From: an uncultured bacterium
GTDB taxonomy: Bacteria > Elusimicrobiota > Elusimicrobia > Elusimicrobiales > Elusimicrobiaceae
NCBI GenBank assembly: GCA_949294085.1
Contig: CASFFX010000011.1
Coordinates: 1 to 64,000 of the forward strand
Direction of reading: 5' to 3'
DNA length: 64,000 nucleotides
Shown here piece after piece: positions 43,088-51,121 of this stretch. The notes below the pieces were generated by a model that was not told the DNA's origin, searched no databases, and saw only the letters and a program-made list of their open reading frames with translations. Positions within the stretch are counted from its first letter, which is position 1; every line of letters begins with the position of its first letter. The translations under genes were made by a program, and so were the position numbers.

Positions 43088-44929
43088 ATGTGTGGAATCA
43101 TCGGTTATGTAGGCAACAACAACAGCGTTCCTTATATTATTGACGGGTTGAAAAGACTGGAATACCGCGGGTACGATTCGGCGGGTATTTCCATTTTGCA
43201 AGGGGGAGAATTGGTAACCGTGCGTGCCGTGGGAAAAGTGGCCGAGCTGGAAAAAGCCACCCTGCTGGTAAACCCCAAAGGCAACACGGGCATCGGCCAT
43301 ACGCGCTGGGCCACCCACGGCAAACCCAGCGAAGAAAATTCCCACCCGCATACGGACTGCACCGGCGACATTGTGGTGGTGCATAACGGCATTATTGAAA
43401 ACTACCTTACGCTGCGCGGCAAGCTGGAATCGCGCGGACACCGCTTCAAAAGCGAAACGGACACGGAAGTGATTGCTCACCTGATTGAGGAAAACTTGCT
43501 GCACGTCCGCGCCGCCAACGACCAGGACCGCCTGCTCAAAGCCGTGCAGAAAACCAACAAAGAAATTTCCGGGGCGTATGCCTATGGCGTTTTGTGGGCG
43601 CGCACGCCGGGGTTGCTGATTGGCGTAAAGAACCAAAGCCCTATGGTGGTGGGCCTGGGGCAAAACGAAAACTTTTTAGCGTCGGACGTTCCCGCCTTTT
43701 TGAAGCACACCAACAAAGTGCTGTTTTTGGAAGACGGCGAAATCGCCCTGCTGCATGTGGACGGCGTAACCGTGCTGGATAAAGACGGGCACGAAAAAGC
43801 CGTCAAACCCGTAAAAATTTCCTGGGACCAGCAAACCGCCGAAAAGGGCGGCTACCCGCACTTTATGCTCAAGGAAATTTACGACCAGCCCCAAGCCATT
43901 GAGGACACCCTGCGCACCGTGCGTACGGACTTTGGCAAAATTTTAGGGCTGGATACCGACGGCATCCGCCAGCTGCGCAATATTCACATCATTGCCTGCG
44001 GTACGGCCTATCACGCCGCCCTGGTGGGGAAATATTACATTGAACAATTAGCCGGCATCCCGGTCAGCGTGGATTTGGCCAGTGAATACAAATACCGCGC
44101 CGTTCCCCAGTTGCCGCACACGCTGGCCATAGCCATCAGCCAATCCGGCGAAACGGCCGACACGATTGGCGCCATTAAAAAAGCCAAAGAGCTGGGCTTC
44201 CGCACGCTGGCCATTTGCAACGTGCTGGGCTCTACGCTCACCCGCACGTGCGACAGCACTTTCTTCACGCATTGCGGGCCGGAAATCAGCGTGGCTTCCA
44301 CCAAAGCCTTTACCAGCCAAATTACCTCTATGTACGCGCTGGCGGCCTTTTTGGGCCTGGCCAACGGCAATTTAAGCCAAGCCGCTTTTGACAAAAACTA
44401 CAAAGAACTGCTTGCGCTTTCCAAAGCCATGAGCGAAGTGGTGAAGCTGGAGTACGAAGTGCGCCACTTGACGCGCAAAATTTATAAAGCGGACCGCTTT
44501 ATCTTTTTGGGGAGAAACGTCAATTTCCCGATTGCCTTGGAAGGGGCGCTGAAGCTGAAGGAAGTTTCGTACCGCAGCGCGGAAGGTTTTGCCGCGGGCG
44601 AAATTAAGCACGGGCCGATTTCCATTATTGATAAAGGTACGCCGGTGTTTATGCTGATGCCGCATGACAGCTTGTTTGAAAAAATGCTGTCGGCCTGTCA
44701 GGAGTGCCGTGCCCGCGGAGCGTTTGTGGTGGCCATTACCACCAAACACGGCGCCAAACAGGCGCAGGAAGTGGCCGATCAAGTGATTATCGTACCGCAG
44801 ACGGATGATTTGCTCCAGCCGATTATTGATGTAGTGCCGCTGCAGTTTTTGGCCTACTGGATTGCCAAACGGCTGGGCTGCGATATTGACCAACCGCGCA
44901 ACTTGGCCAAAAGCGTTACGGTGGAATAA
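43088..44929 (+). CDS. glmS: Glutamine--fructose-6-phosphate aminotransferase
   Basis: This 613-residue enzyme makes glucosamine-6-phosphate from fructose-6-phosphate and glutamine. The catalytic N-terminal Cys2 is in MCGIIGYVG. The glutaminase domain continues with RLEYRGYDSAGI and GHTRWATHG. Two SIS domains follow (IACGTAYHAALVGKYY, SQSGETADTIGA, and later GALKLKEVSY). The end DQPRNLAKSVTVE is typical. AAGGAG precedes the start. The stop overlaps acpS by one base. No glmS ribozyme is expected or seen in the 9-bp gap before it. Confidence 0.98.
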   Translation: MCGIIGYVGNNNSVPYIIDGLKRLEYRGYDSAGISILQGGELVTVRAVGKVAELEKATLLVNPKGNTGIGHTRWATHGKPSEENSHPHTDCTGDIVVVHNGIIENYLTLRGKLESRGHRFKSETDTEVIAHLIEENLLHVRAANDQDRLLKAVQKTNKEISGAYAYGVLWARTPGLLIGVKNQSPMVVGLGQNENFLASDVPAFLKHTNKVLFLEDGEIALLHVDGVTVLDKDGHEKAVKPVKISWDQQTAEKGGYPHFMLKEIYDQPQAIEDTLRTVRTDFGKILGLDTDGIRQLRNIHIIACGTAYHAALVGKYYIEQLAGIPVSVDLASEYKYRAVPQLPHTLAIAISQSGETADTIGAIKKAKELGFRTLAICNVLGSTLTRTCDSTFFTHCGPEISVASTKAFTSQITSMYALAAFLGLANGNLSQAAFDKNYKELLALSKAMSEVVKLEYEVRHLTRKIYKADRFIFLGRNVNFPIALEGALKLKEVSYRSAEGFAAGEIKHGPISIIDKGTPVFMLMPHDSLFEKMLSACQECRARGAFVVAITTKHGAKQAQEVADQVIIVPQTDDLLQPIIDVVPLQFLAYWIAKRLGCDIDQPRNLAKSVTVE

Positions 44930-45276
44930 TGGCGATTGTGGGCATAGGGACGGATATCGTGGAAGTGGAACGGATCGCCCGTTTTGCCCAAAAGCCGGGC
45001 GCGCTGGAACGCATTTTTACGCCGGAAGAGATTGCCTATTGCCGGGCCCGCAAAAATCAATATCAGCACCTGGCGGTGCGTTTTGCGGCGAAGGAAGCCG
45101 TGTACAAGGCGTTGCCGTTTGCGCAAGTGCCGTTTCGCAAAATTGGTATTTTCAATTTGCCCAGCGGCCGGCCCGAAGTGCAGGTGGACGACCCGCGGAT
45201 GAAAGGCTTGCGGGTGTTTATTACGCTGTCGCACACGGAAGCATATGCAACGGCTACGGCGGTGATTGAACAATGA
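44929..45276 (+). CDS. acpS: Holo-[acyl-carrier-protein] synthase
   Basis: This 115-residue protein transfers 4'-phosphopantetheine from coenzyme A to acyl carrier protein. The Mg-binding Asp8 is in GIGTDIVEVERI and the second acidic site is in RFAAKEAVYKAL. The C-terminal strand is FITLSHTEAYATATAVI. It starts within the glmS stop (TAATG) and its stop overlaps nnrD by 4 bp. Confidence 0.96.
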   Translation: MAIVGIGTDIVEVERIARFAQKPGALERIFTPEEIAYCRARKNQYQHLAVRFAAKEAVYKALPFAQVPFRKIGIFNLPSGRPEVQVDDPRMKGLRVFITLSHTEAYATATAVIEQ

Positions 45277-46202
45277 AAGAGATAACACGCAGTCTGCTTC
45301 GGTCTTGTTTGCCGTCCCGCCCGCGGGACGCGCACAAAGGCTCCTTTGGCCGGGTGCTGGTAGTGGCCGGTTCCCGCACGATGAGCGGCGCGGGCTTTTT
45401 GTGTGCCAAAAGTGCGTTGTTGGCCGGGGCCGGGCTGGTGTTTTGGGCGCTTCCGCAAAGCATGCAGAGCGCGTTTGCCGCCGCCTTGCCGGAGGTCATC
45501 ACGCTGCCGCTGCCAGAAACGCCGCAAGGCGAGTTAAGCCTGGAGGGCTTGCCCCAGCTGGAAGCTTTTATCCGCCTTCGGAACCCTTCGCTGGCGGTGG
45601 TTGGGCCGGGCATGGGGGATAGCCCCCTGCTGCCGGTTCTCCTGCAGCAGCTTTCTCTTCCGCTCGTGGCCGATGCCGATGCGTTAAACGCGTTGGCCCT
45701 CCAACCGAATTGGGCGCAAACGTGGAATCGCGCCAGGGCCTGTGTGTTTACGCCGCACCCGGGAGAAATGGCCCGCTTGCTAAAAGAAAAGGCCGACCCT
45801 TCGGACGAAGCACGCCTCCGCCAAGTGCAAACGCTGTATCGTTTGACGGGGGGCGTGAGCCTGCTGAAAGGCGCGGGCACGCTGGTGTGTGCGCAGACGG
45901 ATGGGGAAATGCAAGTTTGGCGCAACACGACGGGCGGGCCGGCGTTGGCCAAGGCCGGGTCCGGCGATGTATTGTCCGGCGTGATTGCGGGGCTGTGGGC
46001 CCAGTTGGGCACGGCGGAAGGTTTTGACGAAAAAAGCGCGCTTAAAGCGGCGCTGTGCGGGGTGTATCTGCACGGTTTGGCCGGCGATTTAGCCGCCCGC
46101 CAGCGGACCGATTACGGTGTGCTGGCCCGCGACACGGCCACAAGCGTGCCGCTGGCTTTGAAAGAAGTGCTGCAAGAAACTCAAGAAAAGGAGTCGCTAT
46201 GA
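45273..46202 (+). CDS. nnrD: ADP-dependent NAD(P)H-hydrate dehydratase
   Basis: This 309-residue ribokinase-like protein repairs damaged NAD(P)H by dehydrating the S-hydrate. It has KGSFGRVLVVAGS, GAGLVFWAL, the NTTGGPALAKAGSGDVLSG signature near the C-terminus (G-x-G-D catalytic Asp), and GVYLHGLAGDLAA. The N-terminal epimerase domain (NnrE) found in fused NnrDE proteins is absent. acpS-nnrD is a familiar pair. The next gene starts in its stop codon. Confidence 0.94.
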   Translation: MKEITRSLLRSCLPSRPRDAHKGSFGRVLVVAGSRTMSGAGFLCAKSALLAGAGLVFWALPQSMQSAFAAALPEVITLPLPETPQGELSLEGLPQLEAFIRLRNPSLAVVGPGMGDSPLLPVLLQQLSLPLVADADALNALALQPNWAQTWNRARACVFTPHPGEMARLLKEKADPSDEARLRQVQTLYRLTGGVSLLKGAGTLVCAQTDGEMQVWRNTTGGPALAKAGSGDVLSGVIAGLWAQLGTAEGFDEKSALKAALCGVYLHGLAGDLAARQRTDYGVLARDTATSVPLALKEVLQETQEKESL

Positions 46203-47098
46203 CGTCCCTCTTATACGTCGTTTTGACGGTGCTGTGCGTGCTGGCGCTGTTGGTGCTGGGCACGGTGTATTTTTGCATGCGGGCGGCCAAGCGGGTGCTG
46301 CACCCGGCTTCCAAACGCAAACCGCTGGACGCCTGGCCCGATCAATTTGGGCTGCCGTATGAAAACGTCTATTTCAAGACGGAAGACAAAGTGCAAATAA
46401 AAGGGTGGTTTATCCCCTGTGAAAAGTATTCCGACAAAACGATTATTCTGATGCACGGCTGGGGGATGAACCGGTCCGACATCTTGAAAAACACGTATTT
46501 TCTGCACGATTTGGGGTTTAACCTGCTGTATTTTGATTTCCGGGCATTGGGCGAAAGCGGGGGGAAAACCAGCTCTATCGGGTATTTGGAATTAAAAGAC
46601 GTGGCCGCCGCGGTGCGCTTTCTAAAGGAAACGCGCCCGCAGTTTTGCGCCAAGATTGGGCTGTACGGCCTTTCCATGGGCGGTATGGTGGCCATTTGCG
46701 AGGCCGCCCGCAACCCCGAGATTGCCTGCGTGGTGGCGGAAGCTTCGTATTATTCGTTCCGCCGGGTAGTTTCCCGCTGGGCGTGGGTGCACCACCGGGT
46801 GCCGTATTTCCCGCTGATTCCCATTATCCTGCACTATATTCGTAAGTATTTGGGGGTCAATCCGGAGCGGTACAGCCCCAAGTACAATATCCCTAAAATT
46901 GCCCCTCGCCCGGTATTGATTATCCACGGGCGGTATGACAATTTAGTGCCGGCGGCGCAGGCCAAAATGCTTTTTAAGAAAGCGGGCGAACCCAAAGAAA
47001 TTTGGCTGGTGCCCGGGGCCAAGCATAACAAATGTGCCGAAGTGGGCGGATTTGAATACAAACAGCGGTTGGCTGATTTTTTCCGCCAGCATTTATAA
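46199..47098 (+). CDS. Alpha/beta hydrolase with N-terminal membrane segment
   Basis: This 299-residue protein has an N-terminal hydrophobic segment (SLLYVVLTVLCVLALLVLGTVY) and then an alpha/beta-hydrolase domain. The oxyanion strand is IILMHGWGMNR, the nucleophile elbow GLSMGG, the acid HGRYDN and the histidine GAKHNK. It resembles the family of esterase/acyl-hydrolase proteins of the BAAT-like/YqkD type. Active site position is probably cytoplasmic or periplasmic depending on topology; not decided. Starts with AAGGAG and a 4-bp overlap with nnrD. Confidence 0.86.
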   Translation: MTSLLYVVLTVLCVLALLVLGTVYFCMRAAKRVLHPASKRKPLDAWPDQFGLPYENVYFKTEDKVQIKGWFIPCEKYSDKTIILMHGWGMNRSDILKNTYFLHDLGFNLLYFDFRALGESGGKTSSIGYLELKDVAAAVRFLKETRPQFCAKIGLYGLSMGGMVAICEAARNPEIACVVAEASYYSFRRVVSRWAWVHHRVPYFPLIPIILHYIRKYLGVNPERYSPKYNIPKIAPRPVLIIHGRYDNLVPAAQAKMLFKKAGEPKEIWLVPGAKHNKCAEVGGFEYKQRLADFFRQHL

Positions 47099-47100
47099 TC

Positions 47101-47132
47101 TCCCGCCCGCCGCCAACCAGGCGGGTATTTTA
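47101..47132 (+). terminator. Possible terminator after the alpha/beta hydrolase gene
   Basis: CCCGCC and GGCGGG pair around an 11-base loop, followed by TATTTTAT. The T-run is imperfect, so read-through to the next gene is possible. Confidence 0.5.
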
Positions 47133-47153
47133 TGAAAGGGGAAGGAGTTTTAG

Positions 47154-47810
47154 ATGAAGGAAGAAAGGGTAGTTATTTTTGATTTGGACGGGACCCTGCT
47201 GGACACGATTGCCGATTTGGCCGCCGCCGCCAATGCGGCGCTGCGGGCGCTGCGCTTTCCCGCGCGCAGTCAGGCGGAGTGCCAAAGCTTTGTGGGCAAC
47301 GGCGTAAACAAATTGCTGGAGCGCGCGCTGCCGCCGGAACACAAAACGGCTTCGGATTTGGAAAAAATCCGCCCGGCTTTTTTTGACTATTACGACCACC
47401 ACTTAACCGATTTTACCAAGCCCTATCCCGGTATGCCCGAATTGCTGCAAACGCTGCAGAACCGCGGGATTCAGCTGGCGGTAGCTTCCAACAAATACCA
47501 AAGCGCCACGGAGCGGCTGGTAAAGCATTTCTTTCCGCAAATTTCGTTTGTGGCGGTGTTGGGCCAACGGGAAGGAATTCCCGTCAAACCGGATCCGGCC
47601 ATCGTCAACGAAATTTTGCTCCTGTCCGGCGCCGGGCGGGAATTTACCTTGTACGTGGGAGATTCGGACGTGGATATGCAAACGGCTAAAAATGCCGGCG
47701 TGCGCGTGTGCGGCGTAACGTGGGGGTTCCGCACGAGGGACGTATTGGCCGCGTACCGGCCGGACTTTTTGGCCGATTCTCCGGAGCAGATTCCCAATAT
47801 GATTTTGTAA
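47154..47810 (+). CDS. gph: HAD phosphatase, phosphoglycolate-phosphatase-like
   Basis: This 218-residue protein has the HAD motifs VVIFDLDGTLLDT, LAVASNKYQS, the lysine in PVKPDPAIV and LYVGDSDVDMQTA. The cap domain has SFVGNGVNKLLERAL, typical for the Gph group that hydrolyses 2-phosphoglycolate. GGAAGGAG precedes the start at 47154. Substrate in this group varies; pyrophosphatase activity (PpaX-like) is an alternative. Confidence 0.87.
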   Translation: MKEERVVIFDLDGTLLDTIADLAAAANAALRALRFPARSQAECQSFVGNGVNKLLERALPPEHKTASDLEKIRPAFFDYYDHHLTDFTKPYPGMPELLQTLQNRGIQLAVASNKYQSATERLVKHFFPQISFVAVLGQREGIPVKPDPAIVNEILLLSGAGREFTLYVGDSDVDMQTAKNAGVRVCGVTWGFRTRDVLAAYRPDFLADSPEQIPNMIL

Positions 47811-47833
47811 TCGGCACTCCGCAAAAATAACAT

Positions 47834-47866
47834 AAAAAAGGGAACCGCAACGGGTTCCCTTTTTGG
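47834..47866. terminator. Bidirectional terminator
   Basis: AAGGGAACC/GGTTCCCTT-like stem with a 5-base loop has flanking A- and T-runs, between convergent gph and glycerate kinase. Confidence 0.88.
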
Positions 47867-47878
47867 TTGAAAGCAATT

Positions 47879-48982
47879 TTATATGTTTTTGCACGCCAGG
47901 CGCAGAAAGCGGGCGGTATGGCGCATGCATGTGGCGCTGTCGGGGGCAAAGTCCGTCAGTACGGCAATTTGCGCTGGGGCAAACGGTTGGCGGCGAAGCG
48001 CATTTTCTTCCAGCTGGCCGCAGATAAACAAAACCGGCTTGTGATGTTTTTTGGCCAGTTTCAACACGGCCAGCGGCGCTTTTCCGTAAAAAGTTTGGCG
48101 GTCCAATTTGCCTTCAGTCGTGAGAATCAAATCGGCCCAATCAAACTGTTTTTCCAAATGGGCTTTTTGAAATAAAAAGTCCGCCCCCAAAATAAGCTTG
48201 GCGCCCAAACAGCCATACAGCCCGGCGGCAATGGCGCCGGCGGCCGCGGTGCTGGGCGTGTGTGCAATATCCCGCCCCGAAGCGGCCTGCACGGCTTTGG
48301 CCCAGCAGGCCATGGCGCGGTCCAGGCGTTTGACTTGTGCGGCGGAAGCTCCTTTCTGCGGGCCGAAAACCTTGGCCGAACTTTTGGGCCCCAACAGGGG
48401 GTTGGTAACGTCCGCCACGGCGAACAAACGCACCGATTTGAAGCGGGTTTTTACGGCGCTTAAATCCACGCGTTTTAGGTGCAGCAGCGGTTCGGCTCCC
48501 AAAGCAATTTCGTGGCCGTCTTTGTCCAGCAACCGCGCACCGCACGCGGCCGCCATGCCGGCACCGCCGTCGTTGCAGGCCACGCCGCCCAAGCCTACGT
48601 AAATGGTCTTGGCTCCGGCTTGTACGGCTTTCAAAATCACCTGCCCCACCCCATAGGAGGACGCGCCCATCGGGTCCAGCTCTTCTTTTTTGGCACTTCC
48701 TAACCCGCAGATGCGGGCGGTTTCCACCACGGCGGTTTCCCCGTCGTGCAATAATAAAAAGGAAGTTTGCTTCGTTTTCAGAAAAGCGTTTTTGGCCCGC
48801 ACCGTTATTTTTTTGGCTTGCGGATCCAGCGCCGCAAAAAAATCCATAAACCCGTCTCCCCCGTCCGACAGCGGAAACGCCCGCACCGTATGTTTGCGCG
48901 CCAGCGCGCGCTGCAGCGTGCGTGCGGTTTGAACCGCGCTCAAAGCACCCTTAAACGCGTTAGGCAACACAAGAATATGCAT
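47879..48982 (-). CDS. Glycerate kinase
   Basis: This 367-residue protein is of the bacterial GarK/GlxK family that phosphorylates D-glycerate to 2-phosphoglycerate. Features are PNAFKGALSA at the start (P-x-x-F-K-G), FPLSDGGDGFMD, GLGGVACNDGGAGMAAA, ADVTNPLLG, and the C-terminal ADLILTTEGKLDRQT. It starts within the stop codon of the upstream outer-membrane protein gene (TAATG), so its translation depends on that gene. A metabolic link between the two is not known. Together with the phosphoglycolate phosphatase-like gene across the terminator, a glycolate/glycerate salvage step is possible. Confidence 0.92.
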   Translation of the reverse strand: MHILVLPNAFKGALSAVQTARTLQRALARKHTVRAFPLSDGGDGFMDFFAALDPQAKKITVRAKNAFLKTKQTSFLLLHDGETAVVETARICGLGSAKKEELDPMGASSYGVGQVILKAVQAGAKTIYVGLGGVACNDGGAGMAAACGARLLDKDGHEIALGAEPLLHLKRVDLSAVKTRFKSVRLFAVADVTNPLLGPKSSAKVFGPQKGASAAQVKRLDRAMACWAKAVQAASGRDIAHTPSTAAAGAIAAGLYGCLGAKLILGADFLFQKAHLEKQFDWADLILTTEGKLDRQTFYGKAPLAVLKLAKKHHKPVLFICGQLEENALRRQPFAPAQIAVLTDFAPDSATCMRHTARFLRLACKNI

Positions 48983-50322
48983 TAGAATTTCCAGCTAAGT
49001 TTGGCTTGCAGTACGGTGTTGGAGGAGGCGGACTCTTGTAATTCGTCGCTGCGCGGGGCGAACACTTGGCGGGCTTCCAGCCCGAGCATCACGTCGTCCA
49101 CCCACGTTTCCACGCCTACGCCCACCGCCCCGGAAAACCCGTTGGAGGAAAGCGTATCGCGAAACGGTAATTCCTGCGGCGTGCCCGACGACGAAGTGGT
49201 GGATACGTTACCGCGGTAATTCAGCGTGAGCATTTCATAGGAGGCATTGGCCGTCAGGTAAAACGTAAAGCGGTTGGCCGGATTGAGGTAATAGTTGGCG
49301 CCCAATCCCACCGTAATAATGTTGCCGCTGCTGCTGGCCGATACGGCTTCGCCCGTCGGCAACGCAAACGAATAGCTGTTATTGGCAATGCTGGAGAAGG
49401 TGAGCATGGGCCCCAGCCACAGATTCGTTTCTTTTAGGCGCCACAGAAATTTAGACGAAATTACCGCGCTGGTTCCGCCCATGTCTTCGGTTTGGGTGCC
49501 CAGGTCCAGCGTATAGATGTCTCCCAGGTTGATTCTTCCGCTGGCTTTCAAATCCAGCGCCATGGCGCCGGCTTCCACGGCAAAATACTTGTTAAAATCT
49601 TTTTCTTTGTAGGAGGCCTTTTTCGGGGTTTCTTTGGGAGCGGCTTGCTTTTTTTGGGAGGCCAATTCTTCTTTGGCGGCGGCATATTCCTGCTGGCTGA
49701 TGGCCCCCGTTTTTACGCCTTTTACAAAAGCTTCTTCGTCCGTCAAGGGGCGCGGGGCCGGGGTTTGCACTTGGGCGGAAGGGGTAACAACCGAACCGTT
49801 GACCACGGTGGCTTTTTGCGCGTCAAACACTTGGTCAATGTCGGAGTCAAACGTCAGCCCGCCGGCGACTTGTACGCCGGTATCGGTGCCGGCTTGGGCA
49901 GCCGCTTGAGCGGCGGCCTGCCGGGCGGCCGTTTGCTGTTGGGTCTGCTGGACGAATTCCTGCTGGGCTTTTTCGCCCTGGTCGTAATCATATACGTCAA
50001 TAGAAACGATTTGCGGCATATCCACGTTGACGATGGACCCGTCGTCCGTTTGCAGTTTGAGGTTGAATTCGTCCATGTCCAAAATGACGCCCACCAACTG
50101 GGTGCCGCCTTTTAGCACAAGGCGGTGTTTGTCGGGCAGGATTTGTTCAATTTCGCGTTGGTTGAGCGTGATGTTGCCGTATGAAGTGGCCAGGTTCAGC
50201 GTGTATTCCGTTTGGGATAAAATGGACCCGCTGATCAGCTCCCCGGTTTTCATTTTGATGGTTTCCGCTTGGGCCAGCGCGGCCGCCAGCAAGAAACATA
50301 CGGCAAAAACACTTTTTTTCAT
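48982..50322 (-). CDS. Outer-membrane beta-barrel protein with N-terminal Sm-like repeats
   Basis: This 446-residue exported protein has a signal peptide (FAVCFLLAAALAQA). Two similar strand-rich repeats follow: residues 22-65 (TIKMKTGELISGSIL, TLNLATSYGNITL) and 66-110 (RLVLKGGTQLVGVIL, LKLQTDDGSIVNV). Next are a Gln/Ala-rich helix and a SHOCT-like segment (FVKGVKTGAISQQEYAAAKEEL). About the last 200 residues form a barrel ending in Phe (QAKLSWKF). The mix suggests a periplasmic binding part joined to an outer-membrane pore. CGAGGTTGT before the ATG gives a fair Shine-Dalgarno. It is first in a two-gene unit with glycerate kinase. Confidence 0.75.
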   Translation of the reverse strand: MKKSVFAVCFLLAAALAQAETIKMKTGELISGSILSQTEYTLNLATSYGNITLNQREIEQILPDKHRLVLKGGTQLVGVILDMDEFNLKLQTDDGSIVNVDMPQIVSIDVYDYDQGEKAQQEFVQQTQQQTAARQAAAQAAAQAGTDTGVQVAGGLTFDSDIDQVFDAQKATVVNGSVVTPSAQVQTPAPRPLTDEEAFVKGVKTGAISQQEYAAAKEELASQKKQAAPKETPKKASYKEKDFNKYFAVEAGAMALDLKASGRINLGDIYTLDLGTQTEDMGGTSAVISSKFLWRLKETNLWLGPMLTFSSIANNSYSFALPTGEAVSASSSGNIITVGLGANYYLNPANRFTFYLTANASYEMLTLNYRGNVSTTSSSGTPQELPFRDTLSSNGFSGAVGVGVETWVDDVMLGLEARQVFAPRSDELQESASSNTVLQAKLSWKF

Positions 50323-50342
50323 ACAACCTCGCTTGGAAATAA

Positions 50343-50376
50343 AAGGAAAAGACGGCGCGGCAGGGCCGCGCCGTTT
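50343..50376 (-). terminator. Terminator of the small membrane protein gene
   Basis: A 10-bp stem ACGGCGCGGC/GCCGCGCCGT with a short loop is followed by CTTTT on the minus strand. Confidence 0.82.
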
Positions 50377-50379
50377 GAA

Positions 50380-50733
50380 TTATTTGGATTCTTGTTCCAC
50401 TACTTTTTCGGTTTCGGATTCGGCAGGTTTTTCTTCCGTTTCGGCCACGGCGCAAGCGCACGGAGCAACCGCTTTTTTGATTTTGCGAATTGCTTTAAGC
50501 ACTTTGGCCACGGTCAGAAAACCAATGGCAGCAGCCAGGTCGCTCAGCACGTAGAAAGCGGCCGCCATCCACATTTCCGCACCGGAAAGTTGCGGATGCG
50601 TAAAAATGGCATACGCTTGGAACACCGCATACACCAACGCCAGATAAAAAAGCACCAAGAAAATGACGGACAACCCTTTCAGGCACAGCCAGTTGTGGGG
50701 CCACCATTTGGCGCATTTGCAGCATTTAGACAT
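50380..50733 (-). CDS. Small membrane protein with PHNWL motif (A)
   Basis: This 117-residue protein begins with a Cys-rich patch (MSKCCKCAKWWPHNWL), then has hydrophobic segments at about residues 22-43 and 54-76. After them come the basic stretch AIRKIKK and a cytoplasmic Glu-rich tail with CAC. The PHNWL-x-L-x-G-L motif and two-span layout are shared with the neighbour at 50822-51121. AAGGAG lies before the ATG. The function is unknown. The N-terminal Cys pairs could bind a metal. Confidence 0.7.
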   Translation of the reverse strand: MSKCCKCAKWWPHNWLCLKGLSVIFLVLFYLALVYAVFQAYAIFTHPQLSGAEMWMAAAFYVLSDLAAAIGFLTVAKVLKAIRKIKKAVAPCACAVAETEEKPAESETEKVVEQESK

Positions 50734-50821
50734 AGTTCACTCCTTTTTCACGGGGAAAAACGTCTTACCCCCTATGTTCATATTGTATCAAAAGAATAGG
50801 AGTTGTGCGCTAGTCCCGCGT

Positions 50822-51121
50822 TTAGCGCGAAACGGCGCGCAGAATATCGGAAAGAGCTTTCAAACCGCAAACCGGCAGGCTAAACCCCACACAGGCCAGC
50901 GCGGCCTGCAGCGTGGCCAGCCCATACAGCCGCCGCAGTGGGGCGGAGTTCAGAGCCAGTTGTTCCGGAGGGGTAAAAAACGTAAGCCCCCATTGAACGG
51001 CGGCATACAGTCCCACCGCCAGCGTGGCGTAAAACAACGCGATAAACACCCGCCGCAGGCCGGGCAAATCCAGCCAGTTGTGGGGCAGAAAAGGTTCTAT
51101 TTTAAGGTAAGCGGTGCGCAT
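50822..51121 (-). CDS. Small membrane protein with PHNWL motif (B)
   Basis: This 99-residue protein has FLPHNWLDLPGLRRV at the start and hydrophobic segments at about residues 26-46 and 65-90. It resembles the protein at 50380-50733 but lacks the Cys-rich start and acidic tail. The start at 51121 is inside the end of recN (20-bp overlap) with GGAGG about 12 bases upstream. An ATG 7 codons earlier is an alternative. It is probably the last gene of the nadK-recN unit. No function is recognised. Confidence 0.62.
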   Translation of the reverse strand: MRTAYLKIEPFLPHNWLDLPGLRRVFIALFYATLAVGLYAAVQWGLTFFTPPEQLALNSAPLRRLYGLATLQAALACVGFSLPVCGLKALSDILRAVSR

